A stretch of DNA of 64,000 nt from NCBI RefSeq assembly GCF_042679305.1, contig NZ_JBHTMP010000020.1, forward strand, positions 1 through 64,000, read 5' to 3'. The stretch's first letter is position 1. Every line of letters begins with the position of its first letter. The notes under the pieces are model-generated. The model worked only from the letters and a program-made list of their open reading frames with translations, did not search any database and was not told the DNA's origin. Made by a program: the position numbers and the translations under genes. Positions 24,138 to 33,085 of this stretch are shown piece after piece. Source of the stretch: Micromonospora_H sonneratiae (GTDB lineage: Bacteria > Actinomycetota > Actinomycetes > Mycobacteriales > Micromonosporaceae).

Positions 24138-24581
24138 CTATCTGCGCAGCACTGACAGGTCGGCGAGGAGAAGGCCGTACGACGGGCACCGCGGCGGTCC
24201 CCGGCCCGGCGTCGGAAGGATGCCCCGGAGGCTGGTGGCCAGGTGGGTGCGGTGCCGGGCGGCCAGCAGGCCCGCGACGATCAGCCCGGTGAGGCCGATC
24301 AGCGTCAGGATGGCCAGGCACGCCGTCGACGGGTCCAGGTCGTGGCCCGGTCGGACTGGGGCTGCCCGGGGTTGGCTGGCCGGCTCGACGACCGACGGGG
24401 CGGCCACGGCCTCCGGTTGCGGATGCGGGAAGGGGTGGCCGAAGGCGGAGCCGGAGCCGGAGCCGGAGTGGTTGCCGGTCGGGTGGCCCATGGTGTGCAT
24501 TCCGGCCACGCCGAGCGCGGTGGCGAGGAGCAACAGTACGCGTAGCGCCACTGTCAGTCCTGGCACAGGCACCGCGATCAC
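24138..24581 (-). CDS. Small His/Met-containing membrane protein (DUF6153-like)
   Basis: 147 aa. N-terminal hydrophobic segment (about 8-28), a His-containing low-complexity linker (MHTMGHPTGNHSG, then GHPFPHPQP), and a second hydrophobic segment (about 86-108) with one Cys before it, then a basic tail. This matches small actinobacterial proteins labelled DUF6153. It lies 123 bp upstream of the multicopper oxidase on the same strand, so metal handling in the envelope is a reasonable inference. Function is not established. Confidence 0.65.
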   Translation of the reverse strand: MIAVPVPGLTVALRVLLLLATALGVAGMHTMGHPTGNHSGSGSGSAFGHPFPHPQPEAVAAPSVVEPASQPRAAPVRPGHDLDPSTACLAILTLIGLTGLIVAGLLAARHRTHLATSLRGILPTPGRGPPRCPSYGLLLADLSVLRR

Positions 24582-24712
24582 CGCCCCGGTCGACTCCTAT
24601 CTTCGGATAGTAGTTCGTACGGTGACAGCGGTGACGCGGGGTAGTAGATAGCTATGTGGGAGGTTTTCGCAGTTTGCGTCGGCGTACGTCCTGAAACTCG
24701 TAACATGAGGCG

Positions 24713-26104
24713 GTGCGTCACCTTTCATCGTTCCGGTTGCCTGCCGCCAGCCGGCCCCGCCTGTCCGCCCTCCTCGTCGCCGGGATCGTGTTGGCCGGCT
24801 CCACCGCCGTCTACTTCAATGGCGACGAGGTCCCGGTAGCGCTCAACAGCGCAGAACTTGGCACGGTCGCCGAGATGGTGGACGTGCCGGCCGGGGTGAC
24901 GGCGCGAGCTTCCGCGACCCTCACCGCTGCCGCCGAAGGCACCCTCGCCGAGTTGCGGGTCAAGGAGGGCGACACCGTCCGAGTGGGACAGGTGGTTGCC
25001 GTCATCGATTCGCCGGCTGCCCGGCACCAGCTCAAACAGGCCAAGCAGGCCCTTGACGCGGCGAAGCGGGTCGGCCGGGGCAGTGCCGGTGGCGGCGGTG
25101 ATCTCACCCGGCGGCTCGGGGCCACCGACCGGGCGGCGGCCCGGGCGTTCACGACCGCCCGCGACGCCGCCGGAAAGGTCGCCGACCAGAAGCTGCGGAA
25201 GGCGTTGCTGGCCCAGATCGAGGCCGCCCGGCAGCAGTACCAGGCTGCGGCCCGAGCCGCCGAACAGGCGGTTCGGGCGGTCGACCGGGGGGTGGCCGGG
25301 CTGAACTCCGCGCTGAACGCCCTCTCCGCCGCGCAACGGATCCAGGCCCAGCAGGCGTACGACCTGGCGAAGGCCACGGTGGACGCGTTGACGCTGCGGG
25401 CACCGATCGGCGGTGTGGTGCAACTCGGTGGGGCGGGCGCCACGCCCAGCGCGCCGGCCGAAGGCCTCGCCGGACTGCTGCGTTCGGCCGGAGCGCTGAC
25501 CGGCGGTGCCGCCCAGAGCCTCTCCGCCGCCCCGGGACCCGCTGTGGGAATCGACAGTGGCGTGTCGGTGGGGGGCCGGGTCACCGCCGGCACGCCGGTG
25601 CTGACCGTGGTGGACATGTCCGAACTCGGTCTGGTCGCCGAACTCGACGAGGCGGACGTACTGATGGTGACGGTGGGAATGTCCGGCACGGCGGAACTGG
25701 ATGCCGTACCCGGCGTTACCTACCCGGCGCAGGTGCGCACGGTTGACGTGTTGCCGACCTCCTCCGCCCGTGGCGGGGTGTCCTACCGGATCCGACTGTC
25801 CCTCGGCCCGGGGCAGCACGTCGAGGCAGGTACGGCACCCACCCCGCGTCCCGGCATGAGCGCCGTGCTCCGCCTGCGGGTACGTGAGGCGGCCGGCGCG
25901 GTGACCGTACCGATGGCGGCGGTCTTCTCCGACGACGGCCGGGACCTGGTGTGGGTGGCACGGGACGGCCGGGCGGAACGGGTGCCGGTCACGATCGGAG
26001 TACAGGGGGAGGACATGGTCCAGATCATCGATGGCGTGCAGCCGGGCGATCAGGTGGTGGTACGCGGTGCAGACCGGGTACGCGCCGGACAGCAGTTACC
26101 TTGA
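24713..26104 (+). CDS. Membrane-fusion/periplasmic adaptor-type subunit (MacA/HlyD-like)
   Basis: 463 aa. One N-terminal membrane segment (about 15-36) anchors an extracytoplasmic protein. A biotinyl-lipoyl-like hairpin (ATLTAAAEGTLAELRVKEGDT) is interrupted by a long Ala/Gln/Lys-rich coiled coil (about 95-220), then a second lipoyl half (LTLRAPIGGVVQLGG) and beta-barrel strands with TVVDMSELGLVAELDEADV. This is the adaptor architecture of MacAB-type exporters. GTG start. Its stop overlaps the ATPase gene by four bases, so the three genes 24713-28193 form one operon. Confidence 0.9.
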   Translation: MRHLSSFRLPAASRPRLSALLVAGIVLAGSTAVYFNGDEVPVALNSAELGTVAEMVDVPAGVTARASATLTAAAEGTLAELRVKEGDTVRVGQVVAVIDSPAARHQLKQAKQALDAAKRVGRGSAGGGGDLTRRLGATDRAAARAFTTARDAAGKVADQKLRKALLAQIEAARQQYQAAARAAEQAVRAVDRGVAGLNSALNALSAAQRIQAQQAYDLAKATVDALTLRAPIGGVVQLGGAGATPSAPAEGLAGLLRSAGALTGGAAQSLSAAPGPAVGIDSGVSVGGRVTAGTPVLTVVDMSELGLVAELDEADVLMVTVGMSGTAELDAVPGVTYPAQVRTVDVLPTSSARGGVSYRIRLSLGPGQHVEAGTAPTPRPGMSAVLRLRVREAAGAVTVPMAAVFSDDGRDLVWVARDGRAERVPVTIGVQGEDMVQIIDGVQPGDQVVVRGADRVRAGQQLP

Positions 26105-27012
26105 CCAGGGGAGGGGTCGTCGACGGCGGTGGCAACGAGACCACCGGCAGCGCCCAGCGTAGTGCGGTGATCGAGGCGGTCGACGTCGGTCGGACGTACC
26201 AGACCGACGAGATGGCGGTGGCCGCGCTACAGGGCGTGTCGCTGACCATCGCCCGTGGCGACTACGTCGCGATCGTGGGGCCGTCCGGCTCGGGCAAGTC
26301 GACGTTGATGCACCTGCTCGGCGGGCTGGACCGACCCACCAGCGGCCGACTCGTGATCGACGGTCGGGACGTCACCACGTTGTCCCCGCTGGAGATGGCG
26401 GCGCTGCGCAACGACACCATCGGCTTCGTCTTCCAGGACTTCCACCTGCTGCCCCGTACCACGGCGGTCGAGAACGTGGCGATGCCACTGGCCTATCGGG
26501 GGATGGGCGGGCGGGCGCGGCGGGAACTCGCGGCGGAGATGCTGAGCCGGGTCGGGCTGGGCCACCGGCTCGCCCATCGGCCCAACCAGCTCTCCGGTGG
26601 GGAACGTCAGCGGGTGGCGATCGCCCGCGCCCTGGTCACCGGGCCGGCGGTGCTGCTGGCCGACGAACCGACCGGCAACCTGGACAGTGTCACCGGGCAG
26701 TCGGTGCTGGCTCTGCTGGAGGAACTCAACGCCGCATCCGGGGTCGCCGTCGTGGTGGTGACTCATGATCTTGAGGTGGCGGCGCGGGCTCGGCGGCAGA
26801 TCGTCATGCGCGACGGCGTGATCGTTCCAGATCAGCCCGGGGTGACGGGGGCCCAACCGGCACCTGAGATAGTGGACGTCGCTCCCAGCGCGGAGCCCCG
26901 GTTCGCGTCCGGAAGCGGCCCGGGGCACCCGTCCGGTGGCTCCGGTGGCGCCGCCGGAGCCGCCGGGCGCCTTCCGCGGCAGCCGCTCGACGCACCCGGG
27001 GACCTGAGGTGA
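26101..27012 (+). CDS. MacB/LolD-type ABC transporter ATP-binding protein
   Basis: 303 aa from the TTG at 26101, which overlaps the adaptor stop (TTGA); an in-frame GTG at 26167 is an alternative. Walker A GPSGSGKST, Q-loop FVFQDFHLLPR, signature LSGGERQR, Walker B LLADEPTGNLD and H-loop THD identify a MacB/LolD-family ATPase. About 60 residues after the ABC domain are a Pro/Gly/Ala-rich tail not usual in the family. It energises the permease encoded immediately downstream (4-bp overlap), probably to export a peptide, lipid or antibiotic-like molecule. Confidence 0.93.
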   Translation: MTRGGVVDGGGNETTGSAQRSAVIEAVDVGRTYQTDEMAVAALQGVSLTIARGDYVAIVGPSGSGKSTLMHLLGGLDRPTSGRLVIDGRDVTTLSPLEMAALRNDTIGFVFQDFHLLPRTTAVENVAMPLAYRGMGGRARRELAAEMLSRVGLGHRLAHRPNQLSGGERQRVAIARALVTGPAVLLADEPTGNLDSVTGQSVLALLEELNAASGVAVVVVTHDLEVAARARRQIVMRDGVIVPDQPGVTGAQPAPEIVDVAPSAEPRFASGSGPGHPSGGSGGAAGAAGRLPRQPLDAPGDLR

Positions 27013-28193
27013 GAGTCGCCGAGGCGTGGCGGGTGGCGTTGGCCGCACTACGGGTGAACCGGCTGCGCAGCGGGCTGACCATGCTGGGCGTGGTCATCGG
27101 CGTCGCCGCAGTGGTGATGCTGGTCGCGATCGGTAGCGGTACGCGGAACGAGGTGGAGCGTCAGGTCGAGGGACTCGGCTCCAACCTGCTCGTCGTGGTT
27201 CCGGGTCGGCTCGACTTCGGCTCGGCGCCGGCCGCCTCGCGGCTTTCCCTCTCCGACGTGGACGCCGTCACCCGGGTGGTCGGCGACCCGACCCGGGTGG
27301 CGGTGACGGTCAGTTCGGGCGAGACGGTACGCGCCGGTGCCCGGTCCGTCTTCGGCAGCGTGCAGGGGGTCCTGGAGACCACGCCGCAGGTGTTCGTACG
27401 GGACCTGGACCGTGGCGCGTACTTCTCGTCGGCTGATGTGGACACCGCCCGTCGGGTTGCGGTGCTCGGTTCGTCGGTGGCCCATACGCTCTTCGCGGAC
27501 CGGGACCCGGTCGGACAGCGGGTCACGATCGCGGGTACGCGGTTCCGGATCGTCGGGGTGTTCGCGCCGATGGGCCGGAGCCTGGGGGTGGACCGCGACG
27601 AAGAGGTGCACATCCCGGTGACCGCCGCGCACCGGCTGTACGGAACGGACCGGATCGACGGCATCGCGGTACGGGCGTCGGACCGGAACAAGGTCTCCGA
27701 GTTGGGTGACCAGATAGTGGCCGAACTGTCGAAGCGGCATCCGGGGACCGACTTCAGCGCGATCAGCCAGGAGCAGGTCCTCGGCGTACTGGGAAACATC
27801 CTCGGGGTGCTGACCGGGGTCCTGGCCGCACTCGCCGGCATCTCGCTCTTCGTCGGTGGCGTCGGCGTGTCCAACGTCATGCTGATGTCGGTACGCGAGC
27901 GGACCCGGGAGATCGGCCTACGTAAGGCGGTGGGGGCGCGCCCCCGGGACATCGCCCTACAGTTCCTGCTCGAAGCCCTGCTGCTGACCCTGATCGGCGG
28001 GGTGAGCGGGATGCTGATCGGAGCGGCGGCGGCGTTCCTGCTGGCCGGCGTGTCCCCGGTGCCGGTTGCGATCACCTGGTGGTCGCTGGCGCTGGCCTTC
28101 GGGGTGGCCTCGGTCGTGGGGATCGTCTTCGGCGTACTACCGGCCCGACGGGCAGCACGACTTGACCCGGTAGTCGCCTTGCGTACCGAGTGA
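27009..28193 (+). CDS. MacB-type ABC transporter permease (FtsX fold)
   Basis: 394 aa with one membrane segment near residues 15-40, a large extracytoplasmic MacB-PCD domain (about 45-265), and three segments at the C-terminus (about 270-295, 320-345 and 355-378). The FtsX-domain signature VGVSNVMLMSVRERTREIGLRKAVGA is intact, followed by PARRAARLDPVVALR at the end. It couples to the ATPase and adaptor genes upstream. No regulator is adjacent. Confidence 0.94.
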   Translation: MRVAEAWRVALAALRVNRLRSGLTMLGVVIGVAAVVMLVAIGSGTRNEVERQVEGLGSNLLVVVPGRLDFGSAPAASRLSLSDVDAVTRVVGDPTRVAVTVSSGETVRAGARSVFGSVQGVLETTPQVFVRDLDRGAYFSSADVDTARRVAVLGSSVAHTLFADRDPVGQRVTIAGTRFRIVGVFAPMGRSLGVDRDEEVHIPVTAAHRLYGTDRIDGIAVRASDRNKVSELGDQIVAELSKRHPGTDFSAISQEQVLGVLGNILGVLTGVLAALAGISLFVGGVGVSNVMLMSVRERTREIGLRKAVGARPRDIALQFLLEALLLTLIGGVSGMLIGAAAAFLLAGVSPVPVAITWWSLALAFGVASVVGIVFGVLPARRAARLDPVVALRTE

Positions 28194-28427
28194 CCGGTCT
28201 CGGCTTTCCATCCCGTAATACGACTGCTTTCCCACGGTACGCGGATTAGCGGGAAATCATCCGGACATAACCGATCCACGTACGAACTGGTAGTGATCAA
28301 CTGTACGAAGGGATCGCGCCGGTAACAGACGCCCCGCTACCGTACTGATAACACGCGCGTTGTCCGTCGCGGCACGGAAGCATTCCGCCGTGCGGCACGC
28401 GCCGGGGATGGGATGGGTTGGTGAGCC

Positions 28428-28640
28428 ATGGCAGGATCACCACAGTCCGATGGTCGGCTGTCGGAGGTCAGGTTTCTGACCGTCGCCGAGGTGGCGACGC
28501 TGATGCGGGTCTCGAAGATGACCGTCTACCGGCTTGTGCACTCCGGTGAACTCACTGCGGTGCGGGTCGGACGGTCGTTCCGGGTGCCTGAACACGTGGT
28601 GCATGAATATCTGCGGGGAGCGTTCCAGGAGTCCGCCTGA
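28428..28640 (+). CDS. Helix-turn-helix (excisionase-family, MerR-like) small protein
   Basis: 70 aa. The core LTVAEVATLMRVSKMTVYRLVHSGEL then VRVGRSFRVPEHVVHEYL is a winged HTH of the excisionase/BldC type and nearly the same as the mycobacterial protein encoded just before the mini ribosomal gene (Rv0500A, from memory). It probably binds DNA as a regulator. It stands 228 bp upstream of the 33-residue protein gene; this pairing is conserved in actinobacteria. No phage genes are near, so it is not a true excisionase. Confidence 0.9.
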   Translation: MAGSPQSDGRLSEVRFLTVAEVATLMRVSKMTVYRLVHSGELTAVRVGRSFRVPEHVVHEYLRGAFQESA

Positions 28641-28867
28641 GGCCTTGCGATGGTGCCGTCGAGGTGCGGAGAGAAAGCCGCGAAGGCCGTCCATGGCACC
28701 CGCGTTGGTCCTGATTACCGCCGCGGGCTACCCTGGACCGCGACCGTTTTCCCACTCAGGTGCATCCGACACCAGCAGGCGGGCCCGGTCCGTTGTCCAG
28801 ATCGGTTACCGATGTCACCTGAGGTGGCAGGCGGTCCGACCCGCACGTTGCATCGAAAGGCTGTCGT

Positions 28868-28969
28868 ATGGGCTCGGTGGTCAAGAAGCGCCGCAAGCGC
28901 ATGGCTAAGAAGAAGCACCGCAAGCTGCTGCGCAAGACCCGCGTCCAGCGTCGCCGTCTCGGCAAGTAG
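28868..28969 (+). CDS. AURKAIP1/COX24-domain 33-aa protein (bS22-like ribosomal protein)
   Basis: A very small gene: MGSVVKKRRKRMAKKKHRKL plus 13 further residues ending RRRLGK, stop at 28967-28969. More than half the residues are Lys or Arg. It matches the small subunit protein known as bS22 or AURKAIP1/COX24-domain protein in actinobacteria, located on the 30S ribosome in mycobacterial structures. The position between the HTH protein and the epimerase gene is the conserved one. Easy to miss because of its size. Confidence 0.93.
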   Translation: MGSVVKKRRKRMAKKKHRKLLRKTRVQRRRLGK

Positions 28970-29089
28970 CCGCGACCGGGCTCCGGCCCGAGCTGCGGCG
29001 CTGCTAGCCGCCTGTCGACCCTCGGAGGCCCAAGTGGTGTTGTCACGACGGCCTCGGTTCGGCTTGCGTCCCCAGTCGAGGGGTCTGAG

Positions 29090-30166
29090 ATGACCCCCGG
29101 TGGCACCTCGGGTGCTCCGGGGGTTGTCGTGGTTACCGGGGTCAGCAGACATCTCGGTGCGCACGTCGCAGCCCGGCTCGCTGCCGACCCCCGGGTCGGG
29201 CGGGTGATCGGGCTGGACGCCGCCGACCCGTCGCCCGAACTGGCGTCCCGTCTGCACGACGTCGAGCAGGTACGCGCCGACGCCGAGGCGGTGGGTACGG
29301 TCATCGCCGACCTCGGGGCCGAGTCCGTGGTGCATCTCGCCCTGGTCACCGCGCCCGACCAGCGCAACGGTGGCCGGGCGGCGATGAAGGAACAGAACGT
29401 CATCGGCACCATGCAGCTGCTGGCCGCCTGCCAACGGGCACCCCGCCTGCGCAAACTGGTCGTCCGTTCCTCCACGGCGGCGTACGGCGCGTCGTTCCGT
29501 GACCCGGCGGTCTTCACCGAGGACACCGAGCCCCGCGAGGTGCCCCGGGGCGGGTTCGCCCGGGACATCCTCGACATCGAGGGGTACGTCCGGGGCTTCC
29601 GTCGGCGTCGGCCCGACGTCACCGCCACGGTGCTGCGCTTCGCGCCGTTCATCGGCTCGACGGCCGACACCACGCTGACCCGCTACTTCGACCAGCCCGT
29701 GGTGCCGACCGTGCTCGGCCGTGATCCACGCCTGCAGTTCCTGCACATCGACGATGCCCTCGAAGTGGTGCACCGTTCGGTGGTCACCGACCATCCCGGC
29801 ACCTACAACGTCGCTGGTCCGGGCGTGTTGACGCTGTCCCAGGCGATCCGTCGCGCCGGTCGGGTCGCGGTGCCCGTACTCGAACTCGGCCTGTCGGGAG
29901 CGGTCAACTTCGCGCGGACCCTGGGCGTCGGACGGTACGGCCTCGACCAGGTCGACCTGTTCGTACACGGCCGGGTCGTCGACACCACCCGGCTGAGCAC
30001 CGAGTTCGGCTTCACACCGCGATCCACCGCCGACGCGTTCGACGACTTCGTCCAGGGACACCGGGAGCGTACGGTGCTCAGCGCCGACCATCTCGCCAAC
30101 GCCGAGGCGTTGATCCGGGAGGGCATCCGACAGGTACGGGCCGCAGCCAGGGGCGACGATGACTGA
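29090..30166 (+). CDS. NAD-dependent epimerase/dehydratase family protein
   Basis: 358 aa extended-SDR protein. The N-terminal strand-loop is VVVTGVSRHLGAHVAARL (NAD-binding variant). Other features are VVHLALVTAP, the VRSSTAAYGA strand and VLRFAPFIGSTADTTLTRYF. The classical Tyr-x3-Lys pair is not obvious, so it may be atypical or non-catalytic. It is the counterpart of the gene called galE2 in mycobacteria (Rv0501, from memory). GAGGGG precedes the ATG. It overlaps the acyltransferase gene by 8 bp, so the two are co-translated, hinting at a lipid or glycolipid role. Confidence 0.88.
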   Translation: MTPGGTSGAPGVVVVTGVSRHLGAHVAARLAADPRVGRVIGLDAADPSPELASRLHDVEQVRADAEAVGTVIADLGAESVVHLALVTAPDQRNGGRAAMKEQNVIGTMQLLAACQRAPRLRKLVVRSSTAAYGASFRDPAVFTEDTEPREVPRGGFARDILDIEGYVRGFRRRRPDVTATVLRFAPFIGSTADTTLTRYFDQPVVPTVLGRDPRLQFLHIDDALEVVHRSVVTDHPGTYNVAGPGVLTLSQAIRRAGRVAVPVLELGLSGAVNFARTLGVGRYGLDQVDLFVHGRVVDTTRLSTEFGFTPRSTADAFDDFVQGHRERTVLSADHLANAEALIREGIRQVRAAARGDDD

Positions 30167-31073
30167 CGACGCCGCCCGGCACAACGGGCACGCCCCGCCG
30201 CCGATCCAGCCGGCCGTGGCCGACCAGCCAGGAGACGTCTGGGACCGGCGGGTGGCCAGCGGCCTGGCGTTCCTACGGCGACGACTCTCCGGCCAGTACG
30301 AGGTCGACGAGTTCGGGTTCGACCCGGAGATGACCGAGAAGGTCTTCCACCCGGTGCTGCGCCTGCTCTACCGCGACTGGTTCCGTACCGAGGTCCATGG
30401 TGTGGAGAACCTGCCGGTCGAGGGAGCCGGGCTGGTGGTGGGCAACCATTCCGGCACCGTGGCACTGGACGCGTTGATCCTGTCGGCGGTGCTGCACGAT
30501 CAGCACCCCGCCCACCGGTACCTGCGGCTCCTCGGTGCCGACCTGGTCTTCCGGCTGCCCGTCCTCTCCGAGTTGGCCCGCAAGACCGGTGGGACGATGG
30601 CCTGCAATCCGGATGCGGAACGCCTGCTGCAACGGGGTGATCTGGTCGGCGTCTTCCCGGAGGGCTTCAAGGGCGTCGGGAAGCTCTACGCGGACCGCTA
30701 CAAACTGCAACGCTTCGGGCGGGGTGGCTTCGTCTCCGCGGCTCTGCGTACCGGCACGCCGATCATTCCGGTGGCGATCGTGGGCGGCGAGGAGATCTAT
30801 CCGATGCTGGCCGACATCAAGCCGTTGGCCCGGCTGCTCAAACTGCCGTACTTCCCGGTGACCCCGACGTTCCCGTGGTTCGGGCCGTTGGGAATGGTGC
30901 CGCTGCCGAGCAAGTGGCTGATCGAGTTCTGCCCCCCGATCCCCACGGCGGGCCTGGCGGAACAGGCGGATGATCCGCTGGTCGTGTTCAACCTGGCCGA
31001 CCAGGTACGGGAGACCATCCAACAGACCCTGTACCGCCTGCTGGAGACGCGTCCGGACCCGTTCGGGCCCTGA
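30159..31073 (+). CDS. Lysophospholipid/glycerol acyltransferase family protein
   Basis: 304 aa. The PlsC-type motif I NHSGTVALD (96-104) carries the catalytic His-Asp, and motif III is FPEGFKGVGK. A Pro-rich VTPTFPWFGPLG region and IEFCPPI follow. The family transfers acyl chains to lysophospholipids or related acceptors at the inner membrane face. It overlaps the epimerase-like gene by 8 bp. Orthologue of a mycobacterial conserved gene (Rv0502) by position; acceptor unknown. Confidence 0.9.
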   Translation: MTDDAARHNGHAPPPIQPAVADQPGDVWDRRVASGLAFLRRRLSGQYEVDEFGFDPEMTEKVFHPVLRLLYRDWFRTEVHGVENLPVEGAGLVVGNHSGTVALDALILSAVLHDQHPAHRYLRLLGADLVFRLPVLSELARKTGGTMACNPDAERLLQRGDLVGVFPEGFKGVGKLYADRYKLQRFGRGGFVSAALRTGTPIIPVAIVGGEEIYPMLADIKPLARLLKLPYFPVTPTFPWFGPLGMVPLPSKWLIEFCPPIPTAGLAEQADDPLVVFNLADQVRETIQQTLYRLLETRPDPFGP

Positions 31074-31097
31074 CGACACCGGTCGTGGTCGCGCCCG

Positions 31098-32198
31098 TCA
31101 GCGCAGCGTACGCAGGTCGAGCGTGTGCCAGGCGACGATCTCGGTACCTCCGGTGGACCACCAGAGCACCCCGTCCCGGCACAGCACCATGCCGACCCCC
31201 TCGGCCACCAGCACGGTCTGCCGGCGCTGTACGTCGTACAGGAGCAGTTGCTGGGTGTCGGTGACCGTACGCTGCGCGTCGGAGAGGGAGAGCACCTCGA
31301 ACCGGTCCAGGATCGCGACGTCGATCACCGACGCGCTGGCCGCACCACCGGCGATCTGTCGCCGGTCGCTGCCGTCGGGGCGCATCAGGTCGATCCGGGA
31401 CTCGCCGCCGTCGGTGCGGACCAGCGCCCGGCACCAGGTGGGACTGCAACTGACCAGGTCGGTCCCGGCGTCGACGTCGACCGTCCGGCGTTCTTCGAGG
31501 TGGTACAGCCGCACCGGTCCGCTGATGCCGGAGCCCGCGCTGACCAGCCACGGCCAGGCGGACATCGCCCAGGCACCCGGTTCGGTGCGTACCGAGACCG
31601 GGCCGCCGGCCAGCGAAACCGAGCGCACCTCGGTCGCCGACTCCTCGCCGGGTGCCCCCGCCGCCCAGTACAGCCGGTTGTTGTCGATCACCATGTCGTA
31701 CTCGGAGTTGAAGAGCAGCAGGTCGCCGGTGTCGGTGGTGAGCCGGCGGGCCGGCCGCTCCGAGGCCAGGTCGACGGCCCACAGTTCGGTACGTCCCCGG
31801 CCGTCGGCGTCGGCGGTTGATTCGGCCCAGGCGACCTGGTCGCCGGCGATGGCGAAGCCGCCGAACTGGGGTGACCTGGCCAGCGGCAGCCGGCGCAGCT
31901 CGCGCAGCGCACCGTCGGCGGCGCGGGCCACCAGACGCAGGTGGGTACCTTCCGGGTTGGGGGCGGTGCCCAGTGAGGTCCGTACGTCCCGGAAGTAGAC
32001 CGGGCTGTACGCCGGGCCGTCCGACACCCCGACGGGGATGTCCGCCCGTTGGGCGTCCGGCCATACCTCGGCAAGGGTGCTGGTGCTGCTCTGACTGACC
32101 GGCTGGCGATCGGCCGGCGGCAGCGCGATGAGGACCACGGCCGAGACCAGGGCAGCGCCGAGCCCCACCATCCTGGTGAGCCGTCGGGGTCCGGTCAT
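31098..32198 (-). CDS. Exported beta-propeller-like protein of unknown function
   Basis: 366 aa. An N-terminal basic region and hydrophobic segment (about 10-28) are followed by APPADRQP-type sequence, consistent with a signal peptide or anchor. The rest has repeating short strands with W, DG and LYW/LLY patterns (for example VAWAES, RLYWAAG, VLWWSTGG), suggesting a WD40/TolB-like propeller of six or more blades. Two Cys are close together (VSCSPTWC). It is preceded by, and overlaps by 4 bp, the SerB1-like HAD gene. No enzymatic motif recognised. Confidence 0.75.
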   Translation of the reverse strand: MTGPRRLTRMVGLGAALVSAVVLIALPPADRQPVSQSSTSTLAEVWPDAQRADIPVGVSDGPAYSPVYFRDVRTSLGTAPNPEGTHLRLVARAADGALRELRRLPLARSPQFGGFAIAGDQVAWAESTADADGRGRTELWAVDLASERPARRLTTDTGDLLLFNSEYDMVIDNNRLYWAAGAPGEESATEVRSVSLAGGPVSVRTEPGAWAMSAWPWLVSAGSGISGPVRLYHLEERRTVDVDAGTDLVSCSPTWCRALVRTDGGESRIDLMRPDGSDRRQIAGGAASASVIDVAILDRFEVLSLSDAQRTVTDTQQLLLYDVQRRQTVLVAEGVGMVLCRDGVLWWSTGGTEIVAWHTLDLRTLR

Positions 32199-33085
32199 CG
32201 GATGTGTCGCCGCCGACGGATGGCCACGGCCGCGGTGACTGCGCCGGCCAGCAGTCCGGCGGCAGCCGTCGACGGTACGGCGATCTTGGCGGCTTTCCGG
32301 CCGGTACGGAAGTCGCGGATGGCCCAGCCCCGCTGGCGGGCCTCGCGTCGCAGCGCGGCGTCCGGGTTGATGGCGACCGCGCGGCCGACGACGGAGAGCA
32401 TCGGCAGGTCGTTGGCCGAGTCGCTGTAGGCGACGCAGTGGGCGAGGTCGAGACCCTCCACCTCAGCGAGCTGGGTGACCGCGTCGGCCTTGGCCGGTCC
32501 GTGCATCAGGTCGCCGACCAGCCGCCCGGTGTACGCACCGTCACGGATCTCGGCGACGGTGCCGATCGCGCCGGTCAGCCCCAGCCGGGCGGCGATCACC
32601 CTGCCGAGCTCGACCGGTGCCGCGGTGACCAGCCAGACCCGTTGCCCGGCGTCCAGGTGCAGTTGAGCCAGCGCCCGGGTGCCGGGCCAGATGCGGGGGG
32701 CCATGAGTTCGTCGAAGATCTCTTCGCTGAGCCGCTCGATGTCGTCTACCCGCCATCCCTCCACGAACGCGAGCGCGGCCTCCTTGGCGGTCGACATGTC
32801 GCCGACGTTCTCGGTGGCCAGCAACCGGAATCTCAGCTGCTGCCAGGCGAAGCGAGCCAGGTCGCTGGTCGTGAAGTAGTTCCGGGCGGCCAGTCCCCGC
32901 GCGAACCAGTAGATGGAGGCACCCTGCATCATCGTGTTGTCGACGTCGAAGAACGCGGCGATGCGGTTGGCCGGGACGTCCGCTGCCGTCTCCAGTCCCG
33001 TGGCGGCCCAGCCGGCGGTGTGACCCTCTGCATCCGTACTGACGGTCACCTTTCGGGTACGGGCCAACGCGCGGACTCCCTCCAC
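32195..33085 (-). CDS. HAD-IB family hydrolase (SerB1-like) with C-terminal membrane segment
   Basis: 296 aa. HAD motif I FFDVDNTMM (Asp47, Asp49), motif II VWLVTAAP, motif III Lys in HGPAKADAV and motif IV AYSDSANDLPML are all present. This subgroup is called SerB1 in mycobacteria and is related to phosphoserine phosphatase, but the true substrate is uncertain; related proteins act on lysophosphatidates. A C-terminal hydrophobic stretch with a basic tail (about 268-296) suggests membrane attachment, unusual for soluble SerB. The stop overlaps the downstream exported protein gene. Confidence 0.9.
   Translation of the reverse strand: MEGVRALARTRKVTVSTDAEGHTAGWAATGLETAADVPANRIAAFFDVDNTMMQGASIYWFARGLAARNYFTTSDLARFAWQQLRFRLLATENVGDMSTAKEAALAFVEGWRVDDIERLSEEIFDELMAPRIWPGTRALAQLHLDAGQRVWLVTAAPVELGRVIAARLGLTGAIGTVAEIRDGAYTGRLVGDLMHGPAKADAVTQLAEVEGLDLAHCVAYSDSANDLPMLSVVGRAVAINPDAALRREARQRGWAIRDFRTGRKAAKIAVPSTAAAGLLAGAVTAAVAIRRRRHIR

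Noticed and set aside
28428..28640. Excisionase, hence a possible integrated phage or plasmid
   Set aside because: The small HTH protein is the conserved actinobacterial chromosomal gene next to the mini ribosomal protein; no integrase, att repeat or phage gene is nearby.
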